A DNA stretch of 64,000 nt, taken from the NCBI RefSeq assembly GCF_044326205.1, contig NZ_JBIRCY010000002.1, forward strand, positions 133,878 to 197,877, given 5' to 3'. The notes beneath the pieces were generated by a model. The model was not told the origin of the DNA. It saw only the letters and a program-made list of their open reading frames with translations, and made no database searches. Positions 33,179 to 42,324 of the stretch are shown one piece after another; position 1 is the first letter of the stretch, and every line of letters starts with the position of its first letter. The DNA is from Kumtagia sp044326205 (GTDB taxonomy: Bacteria > Pseudomonadota > Alphaproteobacteria > Rhizobiales > Rhizobiaceae). A program made the position numbers and the translations under genes.

Positions 33179-36100
33179 GGCGCCGTCTTCATCTCAACCG
33201 GCAACGTGAAGATGAACGTCGCTCCGTGCGGTTCGTTCTTCTCCGCCCATAACCTTCCGCCGTGAGCCTCGACGATCGAGCGGCAGATCGCGAGACCCAT
33301 GCCCATGCCGTTCTGCTTCGTCGTGAAGAATGGCTCGAACATCCTGTCCGGAGACTGGACACCGGGGCCGCGGTCGCTGATCGCTGTCTCGACGACATTC
33401 CCGATCCGGCGCGCGTGGACGCGAAGAACTCGGTCGCCCGCACTGGAGTCCATCGCCTCCACACCGTTGCGGATGAGATTGACCAGGACCTGCTGGATTT
33501 GAACGCGATCGAGCGCCACTGGCGGCAGATCGCCTTCCACCTCGATATCCATGCGGACGCGTCGCCTTGCTGCCTCCTCTTGCATGAGGTCGCGCGCCTC
33601 GGTGACGACGCTGTCGAGCCTCGTCCTGTCTCTCATCTCCACGGACCGCCTGAACAGGGCACGGATGCGCCCGACGACATCCGCGGCCGAGTTGGCGTCC
33701 CGGATGATGCGCTCAACTGTTTTCTGCGCCCGCTCGATGTTTGCCGGCTCGGCATTGAGCCAGCGCTGGCAGGCATGCGAGTTGGCGACGATCGCCGCCA
33801 GCGGCTGGTTCACCTCGTGCGCAATGGAAGCCGAAAGCTCCGCAAGGCTCGCCGCCTGGCTGGCGCGTGCGAGCCTTTCCTGCGCCAAGCGCAGTTCCTC
33901 TTGAATCCGAACCTCGCCGTCTATGTCCAGGCAGATGACGTTCCACTGCACGATGGCGCCTTCGCCGTTGCGCATCGGCGCGGCGCGCGTCTCGACCCAG
34001 CGATACTCGCCGTCGAAACGTCGCAGACGATGTTTTCGTGCATACGGCTCGCCGGTGGACAGCGACCGGGCATATTGCTCCTTGACGCCCGCTACCTCGT
34101 CGGGATGAACACCCGCGTCGAGCGTTCCGGCAAGCCGGGACTTTCCGCTTCCGTCCAATTCTTCAAGGTCATAGCCAAGGAATTCGCGGAGCTGCTGGCT
34201 GCGATAGACCGGCTCGCCATCCGGCGCGGCGCAGTCAATCATCGCCGGCAGCGTTTCGACAAGCTGCCAAAGGAAGCGCTCCCGCTCCCGCAGCGCCTCC
34301 TGCGCGCGCATCTCCTCTTCAATGTCGATCGAAGCGACATACCATTGCACGATCGTGCCCTGCGCGTCGTGCAGCGGCTGCGCGCGCGCCTCTATCCAGC
34401 GGTAGCCGCCACTCTTGAGGCGCCGGCGAAGCCGGTTCACGAAGGGCTGCCCGGTCGCGAAGCCATGCCGCGCCCTTTGGATTACGGCAGGAAAGTCCTC
34501 GGGGTGCGCTACCTCTTGGACAAGAGCATCGAAATCCTCGATGCCCGCCGTGGGTGAACCGGCCTGCTCCAGATAGCGTTTGCTGGCGTAGGTCAGCTTG
34601 CCCGAGGGCGAGAAGCTCAGGATGCTGAAGGGCACCGCTTCGATCATCTGCTCCAGTTGCCGCCTGTTCGCCTCCAGCGCTTCCTGTGAAGTGACCATGT
34701 CGTTGATGTCGACATTGGCGCCGTACCAGCGGACGATGCGACCGGCGTCGTCGCGAAGCGGCGCTGCGCGGCCTTCCGTCCAGCGATATCGTCCGTCCCA
34801 TCGCAGGTTGCGGAACTTCATCTCGAACGGTTCGCCCGTCTTGAACGAATGTGACAGGGCTCCGAATAGAGAAGCCCTGTCATCCGGGTGGACGATGGTC
34901 TGGATCGCGCTGGGCAGCCCTCCTTCGGCGTCGAAATCGCCGAGCTTCATGCCGATATAGTCCATCATGGTCTTGTTGATGTATGCCGGGTCTCCTCCGG
35001 GCGAGACGCACCAGATCTGCACCGGCACGGTATCGATGAGTTGCTGAAGCTGCCGCTCCCGGTCGCGCAGCGCTTCCTGAGCGCGCATCTCGTCGTCGAC
35101 ATCGATGGAGATTGCGTACCATTGCACGATCGCTCCGCTTTGGTCCCGCACCGGCTCCCCGCGGCCATCGACCCAGCGGTACGCGCCGTCCGCGCGACGC
35201 ATACGATATTTCATCGAGTAAGGTTCGCCGGTGGCGAAGGAGTGGCGTACCGTCTCCAGGAGGCGGGCGGCATCTTCTGGATGCACGAGGGTCGTTATGG
35301 CTGCCGCCAGACGGCTCATGTCCGGCTTGTCCAATTGCGCCGGATCGTTCAGACCGAAGAAATCGAGCAGACGCTTGTTGAAGAAGGTCGGATTGCCTTC
35401 TGGCGTCAGGCGTCGGATCTGGACAGGGACCATGTCCACGAGCTGTGAAAGCTCGCGCTCCCGCTCGCGCAATGCCTCCTGCGCGCGGACCTCTTCGTCG
35501 ATATCCAGAGAGACGCCGTACCATTGCGTTATCACGCCATCCTGGTCTCGCCGGGGCTCGACCCTGCACTCCGCCCACCGGTAGACACCATCCTTTTCAA
35601 GCCAGCGGAATCGCATTGCGGAGGCCTCACCAGCCTCGAAACAATTCCGCAACGTGCGCCGCACTTCGGGAGTATCTTCCGGATGAACCAGATCCTGCAG
35701 CAAATTCTCGATACGCGGCTCCTCGATCGTTTCGAAGTTCGCCATCACGGAACGGAAATGGTCCTGGTATCTCTTGTTGAAGTAGACCGGGCCGCCCGTC
35801 GACGTCGCGCTCCAGATGCGGACCGGCACAGCGTCGATCATTTCCTGAAGCTGCCGCTCGCTGCGGCGCAACGCCTCTTCCGCGTGCATCTGATCGTCGA
35901 CGTCGTGACAAAGCCCGTACCACTGGACGATGCGCCCGTCCTCATCCCGCATCGGTTCCGCCCGGCTCGACATCCACCTATAGACGCCGTCGTGGCGGCG
36001 CAGGCGATAGCGCATTGCGAAAATATCGCCGCCGGCAAGACGGCGGCGGAGCAGGTCCTCGAAGGCCACTGCATCGTCCGGATGGATGCTGGCCTCTATC

Positions 36101-37170
36101 ATTGCCGTCAGGCGGCTCATGCCCGGCCTGTCCGTATCCTCCACATCCAGGCCGAGGAAATCCACCATGCGCTTGTTGAAGAAAACCGGCTCGCCGTCGG
36201 GCGTCAGGCGCCAGACGTGGCTGGGAACCATGTCCACGAGTCGGGAGAACTCCCGCTCCCTGTCGCGCGATGTGACCAGCGCCAGTTGAAGCTGCCGGGA
36301 TGTGGCGGCCACGATGAGCGCCGAAAATGCAGAGATCGCCAGAAAAAGCTGCAGCATGACCTGCCTTTGCCTCTGGGACTCGGGATCGCCGACGAACTGG
36401 CTATCACCGGTTATGGTCAGCGCCATCGTCACGAGGGCGAGGAGCGTCAGGGCGACGGCGGCGCCTCTGAACTCGAAACGCGCCGCCACCCACAGAAGGG
36501 GCGGCAGGACGATGTAGGGAGAGAGCAGATGGTGGTCACTCAGGGAGAACCCGGCGACCCCCAGAAAGATCAGGCCCAGTATGCCGGCTTCCGTCCACTG
36601 CCCGGCCGAGAGTTGGGTCTTGCCGCGCCAATACTGGATCGCGACCAGCGCCGGTGGAGCCACGAGCAGGATCCCGGTCGCGTCGCCAATCCAGAACAGA
36701 GGCCACACCGCCGTGAAGGTCTGCGATTCTACGCCGAACCAAGCAAGCGTCGCACTTCCCACCGTCGCGCTTACGAGCGGCGCGACGCCCGCGCCGAGCA
36801 CGACGAATGCGAGGACCTCGCGCAAGGTTTCCAGCCGAACCGGCCGCCCACATGTCCGGTTCACCAGAGTTGCCCCGACGGTCGCGCAGAGCGCATTGCC
36901 GACATAGATCAGGAAGCCGGCCGCCAACGGACTGTGGAACCACACGAGCTGCGCGAACATCTCGGCAAGACAGCCCGTCAACACCCACCACGGCCAACTG
37001 TACGGAGAGGTGAGAATGAGCGTCGCGATAAAGACTCCGGCCGGGGGCCAGATTGAAACGGTTATTCCGGGCACGATCGCGAGCGCCTGAGCAAATCCGC
37101 AACCGGCGACATAGGCGGCGAAGAAAAGCCCCAGGTGCAGGAATTGTGGACGGTGCGACCAGACGCGCAT
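33175..37170 (-). CDS. Six-PAS hybrid-free histidine kinase with MASE1 membrane domain
   Basis: A 1331-residue kinase from ATG 37170 (AGGAG 8 bp ahead). About residues 10-300 are a MASE1-type domain with around eight hydrophobic spans (VPGITVSIWPPAGVF is the hallmark). Six PAS/PAC repeats follow, each starting like LVDMVP or MIDAVP, with FFNKR or YINK and ending in a WYG..DID motif; repeats 1, 3 and 6 are the most alike. The C-terminus is a HisKA/HATPase module with His1118 (SIAHEVNQPL), N box NLIRNGVEAMD and G boxes SDRGPGV and GMGMGLAICRS. There is no receiver. It heads the four-gene signalling operon; the signal is unknown. Confidence 0.92.
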   Translation of the reverse strand: MRVWSHRPQFLHLGLFFAAYVAGCGFAQALAIVPGITVSIWPPAGVFIATLILTSPYSWPWWVLTGCLAEMFAQLVWFHSPLAAGFLIYVGNALCATVGATLVNRTCGRPVRLETLREVLAFVVLGAGVAPLVSATVGSATLAWFGVESQTFTAVWPLFWIGDATGILLVAPPALVAIQYWRGKTQLSAGQWTEAGILGLIFLGVAGFSLSDHHLLSPYIVLPPLLWVAARFEFRGAAVALTLLALVTMALTITGDSQFVGDPESQRQRQVMLQLFLAISAFSALIVAATSRQLQLALVTSRDREREFSRLVDMVPSHVWRLTPDGEPVFFNKRMVDFLGLDVEDTDRPGMSRLTAMIEASIHPDDAVAFEDLLRRRLAGGDIFAMRYRLRRHDGVYRWMSSRAEPMRDEDGRIVQWYGLCHDVDDQMHAEEALRRSERQLQEMIDAVPVRIWSATSTGGPVYFNKRYQDHFRSVMANFETIEEPRIENLLQDLVHPEDTPEVRRTLRNCFEAGEASAMRFRWLEKDGVYRWAECRVEPRRDQDGVITQWYGVSLDIDEEVRAQEALRERERELSQLVDMVPVQIRRLTPEGNPTFFNKRLLDFFGLNDPAQLDKPDMSRLAAAITTLVHPEDAARLLETVRHSFATGEPYSMKYRMRRADGAYRWVDGRGEPVRDQSGAIVQWYAISIDVDDEMRAQEALRDRERQLQQLIDTVPVQIWCVSPGGDPAYINKTMMDYIGMKLGDFDAEGGLPSAIQTIVHPDDRASLFGALSHSFKTGEPFEMKFRNLRWDGRYRWTEGRAAPLRDDAGRIVRWYGANVDINDMVTSQEALEANRRQLEQMIEAVPFSILSFSPSGKLTYASKRYLEQAGSPTAGIEDFDALVQEVAHPEDFPAVIQRARHGFATGQPFVNRLRRRLKSGGYRWIEARAQPLHDAQGTIVQWYVASIDIEEEMRAQEALRERERFLWQLVETLPAMIDCAAPDGEPVYRSQQLREFLGYDLEELDGSGKSRLAGTLDAGVHPDEVAGVKEQYARSLSTGEPYARKHRLRRFDGEYRWVETRAAPMRNGEGAIVQWNVICLDIDGEVRIQEELRLAQERLARASQAASLAELSASIAHEVNQPLAAIVANSHACQRWLNAEPANIERAQKTVERIIRDANSAADVVGRIRALFRRSVEMRDRTRLDSVVTEARDLMQEEAARRRVRMDIEVEGDLPPVALDRVQIQQVLVNLIRNGVEAMDSSAGDRVLRVHARRIGNVVETAISDRGPGVQSPDRMFEPFFTTKQNGMGMGLAICRSIVEAHGGRLWAEKNEPHGATFIFTLPVEMKTAP

Positions 37171-37526
37171 AGTGGGGTTCTCCTGCCGGAAAAAGAATGG
37201 CTGAAGGCTGTCTGCGCTTCGTGTAGCACTTCTCCTCATTGTCTGGGCTGGCGAACTCATTCCCCACCCTAGTCCCGCCATGCCTGAGCCGCACCTTATG
37301 GAAATCCATGAGGTGCGGCGGGACAGGCATATCGACCTGGCCTTCGGGATGGTCAGGCCTGGATCAGCCGAACCGGGACATGGCTCCTCGCGCGATGGCC
37401 GGGTTCGGTTCGTCCCGGCGTGATTTGCGGGCGACGAACCTCAATCTCTCAAAGAGACACTTTTTGCGAATATCGCCACCCAGCCGCCGGCCAACCCCGT
37501 GACAGTTACTGCGGCATAAGGGTCCG
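37171..37526. other. Gene-free leader between divergent-acting units
   Basis: These 356 bp lie between the kinase start and the end of the ferredoxin-NADP reductase, both on the - strand. I see no supported gene. The part near 37171-37260 must hold the kinase promoter, but no strong -35/-10 pair stands out. Confidence 0.6.
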
Positions 37527-38296
37527 CTACCCCACAAACGCCTTTTCATAGACGAATTCGCCCGCGCCTGCGTGGCTGCCCTCGGTAAAACCGCGTTCGC
37601 CGAGGATGGCGCGCATGTCGTCGAGCATAGCCATGCTACCGCACAGCATCAGGCGATCGGCTGCGGCGTCCAGGGGGCTAAGGGCAAGGTCCTTGGTCAG
37701 CCGCCGCTGGCCAGCAGTTCGGTAAGCCGCGGCTGGCCCGGAGCCGGCTCGCGCGTCACCGAGGCATGGTAGAGCAACTGCTCGCGCACCTGTTCGCCGA
37801 CCAGTTCGTTGCGGCCAAGCTCTCGGGAAATGAAGTCGGCATAGGCGAGTTCGCTTCTGAAGCGGCAGCCGTGCACAACGATCACCTTTTCATAACGCTC
37901 GTAGACGTCCGGCTCCTGAATGAGGCTGAGGAATGGCGCGAGCCCGGTGCCGGCGGCCACGAGGTAGAGGTTCCTGCCGGGCGTCAGATTGTCGAGCAGC
38001 AGCGTGCCCGTGGGTTTCTGGCCCAGCAAGACCGAGTCGCCCGGACGTATCTCCTTCAGCACTGAAGTGAGCGGACCGGCCTCGACCTTGATGCTGAAGA
38101 ATTCCAGATGCTCGGCGTAGCTCGCGCTGGCGATGCTGTAGGCGCGCAGCAGGGGCCGGCCGGCGATCTCCAGCCCGAGCATGACGAACTGACCGCTTTC
38201 GAAGCGGAAGCCGCTGTCGCGGGTGGTCCGGAAGCTGAACAGCCGGTCGTTCCAATGCCGTGTTCCGATCACCGTTTCGGGTCGCAGATTGGCCAC
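37527..38296 (-). pseudogene. fpr: Ferredoxin-NADP(+) reductase, frameshifted near the C-terminus
   Basis: From GTG 38296, preceded by GGGAGG, the frame encodes an FNR of the bacterial Fpr type: FAD-binding RPLLRAYSIAS, SIKVEAGPLTSVL, LGQKPTGTLL, then NADP-binding AAGTGLAPFLSLI. It stops early at 37697 after LLASGG. The missing family C-terminus (KDLALSPLD, LMLCGSMAMLDDM, and final EFVYEKAFVG) continues in another frame to TAG at 37527. One base appears lost in GGCGGCTGACC. Full product about 256 residues. It would pass electrons between the adjacent ferredoxin and NADP(H). Whether this is a real mutation or a sequencing error decides if the operon works. Confidence 0.85.
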
Positions 38297-38300
38297 GTGC

Positions 38301-38651
38301 TCACCTCCCTTGCGCTTCCCGGCCGCCAGGCGCCCTGCTGAAATGCAGCGCGCGCTTGCCGGCCACGTCTTTCCAGGTGTCGGCATCGGGTGGCGGTTCT
38401 CTCTTTTCCCGGATGGACGGCCAGATCGCGGCCATCTCCGCGTTGAGCGCCAGCCATGGTGCGGCCTCGGCGACGGTATCCGCCAGGATGGCGTTGGCCG
38501 GGCATTCCGGCTCGCACACCCCGCAGTCGATGCACTCGTCCGGCTTGATGACAAGCATGTTGGCGCCTTCGTAGAAGCAATCGACCGGGCAGACGCTGAC
38601 GCAATCCATGTACTTGCAGCGTATGCAGGCCTCGGTGACGACATAGGTCAT
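38301..38651 (-). CDS. fdxA: FdxA-type 7Fe/8Fe ferredoxin
   Basis: A 116-residue ferredoxin of the FdxA family. The N-terminus has CIRCKYMDCVSVCPVDCF and the second cluster motif CIDCGVCEPECP, giving a [3Fe-4S]/[4Fe-4S] or two-cluster protein, followed by the family's long C-terminal extension (LNAEMAAIWPSI). It ends 4 bp before the FNR start, so the two are a redox pair. It probably takes electrons from the 2-oxoacid:ferredoxin oxidoreductase encoded upstream. Confidence 0.92.
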   Translation of the reverse strand: MTYVVTEACIRCKYMDCVSVCPVDCFYEGANMLVIKPDECIDCGVCEPECPANAILADTVAEAAPWLALNAEMAAIWPSIREKREPPPDADTWKDVAGKRALHFSRAPGGREAQGR

Positions 38652-38755
38652 TCAAGCACGCAGCCAGGCGGCGCGCGCCGAAGGCGCACGGTCCCAGGTC
38701 CCTGAAAAGTTGTGTTTCCGACGCCAGCCCGCGGACCGGCTTGCTTGGGCGGCCC

Positions 38756-39535
38756 CTATTGGGTGGCCAAAACGTCCTTGAGTTCTCCCAGTTCGAGCTG
38801 CCTGCCCAGCGTGTCCATCATGTAACCCGGGCCGTCGCTGGTCTTGGCTGCCCATCCGGTCGGGCACATGGTCAGGATCTCGACCAGCGAAAAGCCGGTC
38901 CGCTGAAGCTGATGCTCGAAGGCTTGGCGCACGAAACGCTTCGCCAGCGTGACGCCGGCGGCGTTGTGAACGGAGGCGCGGGCGACGTAGGACACGCCGT
39001 CGAGGCTTGCCAGCAATTTGGTGATGGCGATCGGGTAGCCGTGTTCCTCGGCTTTGCGGCCACCCATGTCCGTCTTGGTGCGCTGGCCGAGAACGGACGC
39101 GGCCGTCATCTGGCCGCCGGTATCGCCGAAGACGCCGTTGTTGAGCAGGAAGCAGCAGATCTTCTCGCCGCGCGCCGCGGTGTGCAGCACCTCGGCCAGG
39201 CCTTCGCTCACCATGTCCCCGTCCCCCTGCATGGTGAAGACCACCCTGTCTGGCAGCATGCGCTTGACGCCGGTGGCGGTTGCCGGCGCGCGGCCGTGCA
39301 AGGCAAGGTTCATGTCGACATCCATGGTGCCGATCATCAGTGCCGAGCAGCCATGGCCGAAAATGCCGATCGAGCGGCCCTCCAGGCCGAGCGCCTGCAG
39401 CGTCTCCAGGATGACGCGCAGCGCCACGGGATGGCCGCAGCCGGGGCATAGCGGGTGATCCTCGCTCAGCAGCAGCTTGGGACCGAAGGGCGCCCGCTTG
39501 ACAGCATTGTCCGGAACCGGCGTGGCGACATTCAT
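38756..39535 (-). CDS. 2-oxoacid:ferredoxin oxidoreductase, beta (ThDP) subunit
   Basis: A 259-residue beta subunit from ATG 39535. CPGCGH near residue 33 supplies cluster ligands, the ThDP motif starts at GDGDMVSEG and ends with CFLLNNGVFGDTGGQ, and a third Cys region is ILTMCPTGW. It matches the 2-ketoisovalerate/2-oxoglutarate (VOR/KOR) type. It overlaps the alpha gene by 4 bp. With alpha, gamma and the small ferredoxin-like subunit it oxidatively decarboxylates a 2-oxoacid to acyl-CoA with reduced ferredoxin as product. Confidence 0.92.
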   Translation of the reverse strand: MNVATPVPDNAVKRAPFGPKLLLSEDHPLCPGCGHPVALRVILETLQALGLEGRSIGIFGHGCSALMIGTMDVDMNLALHGRAPATATGVKRMLPDRVVFTMQGDGDMVSEGLAEVLHTAARGEKICCFLLNNGVFGDTGGQMTAASVLGQRTKTDMGGRKAEEHGYPIAITKLLASLDGVSYVARASVHNAAGVTLAKRFVRQAFEHQLQRTGFSLVEILTMCPTGWAAKTSDGPGYMMDTLGRQLELGELKDVLATQ

Positions 39536-40608
39536 GCCTTTTCTCCCATCATCAGCGCTTCGATCCTGTTGCGGACGACCGGGGCATCGAGCAGTTCGCC
39601 GATGCTGAGGCCCGACCTGTCGGTGGAGATTCCGCCGATCGCCTTCACCAGTCTTCGGTTCGGGACGCTCAGCTTGACGTCGTCGATCATCTGGCCGGCG
39701 TTGAGTTCGAACACGCCGACGGCCCTGGCGCTTGCGGCTGCCTGCTCCAGCGCGTCGACCGGGAACGGCCACAGCGTGATCGGGCGGAAAAGGCCGACCT
39801 TGTGGCCCTCCGCCCGCATCTCCCCGACCACGTATTCGACGAATTTGGCGGCCGTGCCGAAAGCGACGATCAGCGTTTCGGCATCCTCCTCATGGAGCAC
39901 CTCCCACCGCGGCTCGACCGCGGCGACATGATCGAATTTTTCCGCAAGATTGCTCCAGTGGCGCTGCGGTCCGGGACCCGGATTGTTCACCTTGCCCTCG
40001 GCCCAGGTCCAGTGCGTCTTGGAGCGTCCGCTGCCCGTGCCGGTTCCGTCGACAGCCCAGTCCTTCGGCGGCAGGGGTTCGAATTCGACCGACGCGAGGT
40101 CGACGCTGACCTGGGTGCGCGCCAGCATGCCGTCCGTCAGGAGGATGCAGGGCATCCTGTACTTGTCCGCGAGATGGAACAGCCGTTGGGTGAGTTCGTA
40201 GGCTTCGGTGACATCCTTGGGCGCCATGCACAGCGTGCGATAGTCTCCCCAGCCGCCGCCGCGCGTCGACTGGAAATAGTCCTGCTGCATCCGCCCCACG
40301 GTGAATACGACCAATGGCGTCTCGTGCAGCGCGCATTCGGCGATGGTTTCCTGCATCAGCGCCACACCCTGCCCGGTCGAACCGGTCGCCGCGCGGGCTC
40401 CGGTGATCGCCGCGCCCAGCGCCATGTTGACGCCTTCGATCTCCGTATCCGCGCTGATGCAGACGCCGCCGGCCTTCGGCAGCCTGGCGATCATCTGCTC
40501 CAGCAGGTCGGATGACGGCGCCATTGGATAGCCGGCAAAGAACTTCAGCCCAGATGCGATCGCCGCGCGGGCAATCGCTTCGCTGCCGTCGCAAAAGACC
40601 CTGCTCAT
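39532..40608 (-). CDS. 2-oxoacid:ferredoxin oxidoreductase, alpha subunit
   Basis: A 358-residue alpha subunit (VorB/KorA-like) from ATG 40608. The N-terminal FFAGYPMAPSSDLLE and the TGSTGQGVALMQE region form the pyrimidine-binding ThDP domain. The C-terminal transketolase-like domain ends with ELNAGQMIDDVK, the VOR/KOR hallmark. It overlaps both neighbours by 4 bp, so the complex should be made in fixed stoichiometry. Aryl-, branched-chain or short-chain 2-oxoacids are possible substrates. Confidence 0.92.
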   Translation of the reverse strand: MSRVFCDGSEAIARAAIASGLKFFAGYPMAPSSDLLEQMIARLPKAGGVCISADTEIEGVNMALGAAITGARAATGSTGQGVALMQETIAECALHETPLVVFTVGRMQQDYFQSTRGGGWGDYRTLCMAPKDVTEAYELTQRLFHLADKYRMPCILLTDGMLARTQVSVDLASVEFEPLPPKDWAVDGTGTGSGRSKTHWTWAEGKVNNPGPGPQRHWSNLAEKFDHVAAVEPRWEVLHEEDAETLIVAFGTAAKFVEYVVGEMRAEGHKVGLFRPITLWPFPVDALEQAAASARAVGVFELNAGQMIDDVKLSVPNRRLVKAIGGISTDRSGLSIGELLDAPVVRNRIEALMMGEKA

Positions 40609-40862
40609 CGTTGCGCCGGCTCCCTGTTCATGGCGGGCGGGTTCAGCCGATAGACCTCGAAAACGAAATCCGGGCAGACCAGGTTGCAGGCGGTGCAACC
40701 CGTGCAGCCGTCGGCGAGGATCGGAAAGTAGTAGCCGAGCGCGTTCTTTTCCGACGACATGGAGAGGACACGCGGCGGACGGGCTGGAATGCAGAGTTCA
40801 CAGCCCTTGCAGCGGTCTGCGGCAATGACCACCGTGCCGCCGGATTGGACGGCTTTCGTCAT
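40605..40862 (-). CDS. 2-oxoacid:ferredoxin oxidoreductase, delta (ferredoxin-like) subunit with a lost cysteine
   Basis: An 85-residue ferredoxin-like subunit. The second cluster motif is complete (CTGCTACNLVCP). The first reads CKGCELCIPARP: the fourth Cys is Arg (CGT where TGT/TGC is expected), a one-base difference. The [4Fe-4S] cluster served by that motif would be perturbed, or become a 3-Cys or 3Fe cluster. It is overlapped by gamma upstream and alpha downstream in the usual gamma-delta-alpha-beta order of archaeal-type enzymes. Confidence 0.88.
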   Translation of the reverse strand: MTKAVQSGGTVVIAADRCKGCELCIPARPPRVLSMSSEKNALGYYFPILADGCTGCTACNLVCPDFVFEVYRLNPPAMNREPAQR

Positions 40863-41449
40863 GCCGCCTGCCTCCCGGCGGCGGGCTCCAGCACGACCCG
40901 GTGGCTCAAGGGCTCGATCGCACGGGCTCCGGCGTGGATAGCCTGCTCGTTTGCCGCCAGATGCTGGGACCGATGCGGTGGAACGAGGCTGCGCATGGCA
41001 ACCAGCAACTGCTCGGTTGTGACGAGCCCGGTGGCGGTGGCAAAGGCCGACATCAGGATCATGCCGCCGACCAGCGGGTTGCCGATTTCGCGCGCCAACC
41101 GCGTCGCCGCGACCTCGACGAATATCTGGTCCGGCTCCGTCGTCAGTTGGGCCGAAATCTCGCTGTCGGCGAGGATCAGCGCATTCGCACGCAACCGCTC
41201 GCGCGGCGCTTCCCAGAAATTGCCGTGCAGGACGACGGCCGCGGAAGCCTGCGCGGTGACCGGCAAGGCGCGTAGCGGCTCAAGCCCCAGGACAACCGTG
41301 GCCAGCGACTTGCCGCCCCGCATCTCGCCGCCATAGACGCCGCTCAGCATCACATGCCGCCCGTTTGCCATCGCGGCGACGGCGAACATCTTCGAGATGA
41401 GCTGGATGCCCTGCCCGCCGATGCCCGAGACGAAGGTCTCGTATTCCAT
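40859..41449 (-). CDS. 2-oxoacid:ferredoxin oxidoreductase, gamma subunit
   Basis: A 196-residue gamma subunit that binds CoA: GIGGQGIQLISKM near the N-terminus, GVYGGEMRGGKS, and the NPLVGGMILMSAFA segment. It is the first gene of the - operon behind the promoter/operator at 41488-41513. It is divergent from the TetR gene, so it is likely the direct target of that repressor. Confidence 0.92.
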   Translation of the reverse strand: MEYETFVSGIGGQGIQLISKMFAVAAMANGRHVMLSGVYGGEMRGGKSLATVVLGLEPLRALPVTAQASAAVVLHGNFWEAPRERLRANALILADSEISAQLTTEPDQIFVEVAATRLAREIGNPLVGGMILMSAFATATGLVTTEQLLVAMRSLVPPHRSQHLAANEQAIHAGARAIEPLSHRVVLEPAAGRQAA

Positions 41450-41487
41450 GCGTGCCTCCCTTGGCCGTATCCGACGTAGCCAAGCTA

Positions 41488-41513
41488 TTTTTCTATGTCA
41501 ACTAGAAATCTTG
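41488..41513. promoter_or_regulatory. Probable TetR operator and divergent promoter; 26-bp motif copy 1
   Basis: The palindrome TTCTATGTCAACTAGAA (41491-41507) lies between the gamma-subunit gene (-) and the TetR gene (+). Its centre is a - strand TTGACA -35 box (41496-41501). The surrounding 26 bp recur with 24 identities at 53585-53610. Position between a repressor and a divergent operon makes an autoregulatory operator likely. Confidence 0.6.
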
Positions 41514-41590
41514 GAAAACGATCGGGCTACCGACGGCGGGCGCCGGCTGCCGACAATTGACGCTCGTACACGGGCCGGTGATTATGGCGC

Positions 41591-42253
41591 ATGGATAATC
41601 CGGACCCGCAGCCCATCGCCGAGCACGTCAGCAGAAGAGCTTCCGGGCGCAAGGCCACACGGAAGTCCGAGGCGACGCGGCAGCAGATTCTCGACGCCGC
41701 CGCCGCGCTGTTCGCGGAGCGGGGCTACAGCCTGACGCGGCTCAGTGATATCGCCGAACGCGCCGGCATGCATCTGACCGGACTCTACTACTACTACGAC
41801 AACAAGGAGGAACTGGTCTCCGACATCATCTGCCACGTGCCGGCGCGTGTCGCCACCGGGCTGAAGGACGCGCTCGACGCGCTGCCGGCCTCAGCCAGCA
41901 AGCGTCAGCGGCTGGAAACCGCCTTCACCGTCTATCTCAGCCACATCCTCAAGGACGACGACTATGTGCGGGCCGACCACCGCATCGCCGCGCAGATCTC
42001 GCCCGAAGTGCGCGAGCGCGCCATCAACATCAGCCGCGACATCAACGCCATCTGGCGAACACTGCTGGACGAGGCGGCGACAGCCGGCGAGATCCGAACC
42101 GATATCGACATGACCATGCTGAGGATGCTCATGCTCGGCAGCATGAACTGGGCCGTCGAATGGTTCCGCGCCGACATCTCGCCGCCGGAGCGGCTGGCCG
42201 ACGCCATGAAAATCCTGTTCTTCCAGGGCGCCGGCCCACGGAATATTTCATGA
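41591..42253 (+). CDS. TetR-family transcriptional regulator
   Basis: A 220-residue TetR protein. The N-terminal HTH is SEATRQQILDAAAALFAERGY to LTGLYYYYDNKEEL (about residues 22-75); an acyl-CoA- or fatty acid-type ligand domain follows, with helices in FRADISPPERLADAM. An extended, positively charged N-terminus precedes the HTH. It lies between the oxidoreductase operon and the acyl-CoA ligase gene, consistent with control by an aryl- or acyl-CoA. It may also control the - operon from 52994 through the second motif copy. Confidence 0.92.
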   Translation: MDNPDPQPIAEHVSRRASGRKATRKSEATRQQILDAAAALFAERGYSLTRLSDIAERAGMHLTGLYYYYDNKEELVSDIICHVPARVATGLKDALDALPASASKRQRLETAFTVYLSHILKDDDYVRADHRIAAQISPEVRERAINISRDINAIWRTLLDEAATAGEIRTDIDMTMLRMLMLGSMNWAVEWFRADISPPERLADAMKILFFQGAGPRNIS

Positions 42254-42324
42254 TGGAATAGAAAAACATTGACGATACCGACCGCGGCTTTACGATCGGC
42301 GCTGCCGCGGGGAGGAGGATCGTC

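Noticed and set aside
37697..38644. 315-codon frame as the ferredoxin-NADP reductase gene
   Set aside because: Its N-terminal 116 codons are an off-frame copy of the ferredoxin gene; the reductase begins at GTG 38296 and needs the frame after the shift for its end.
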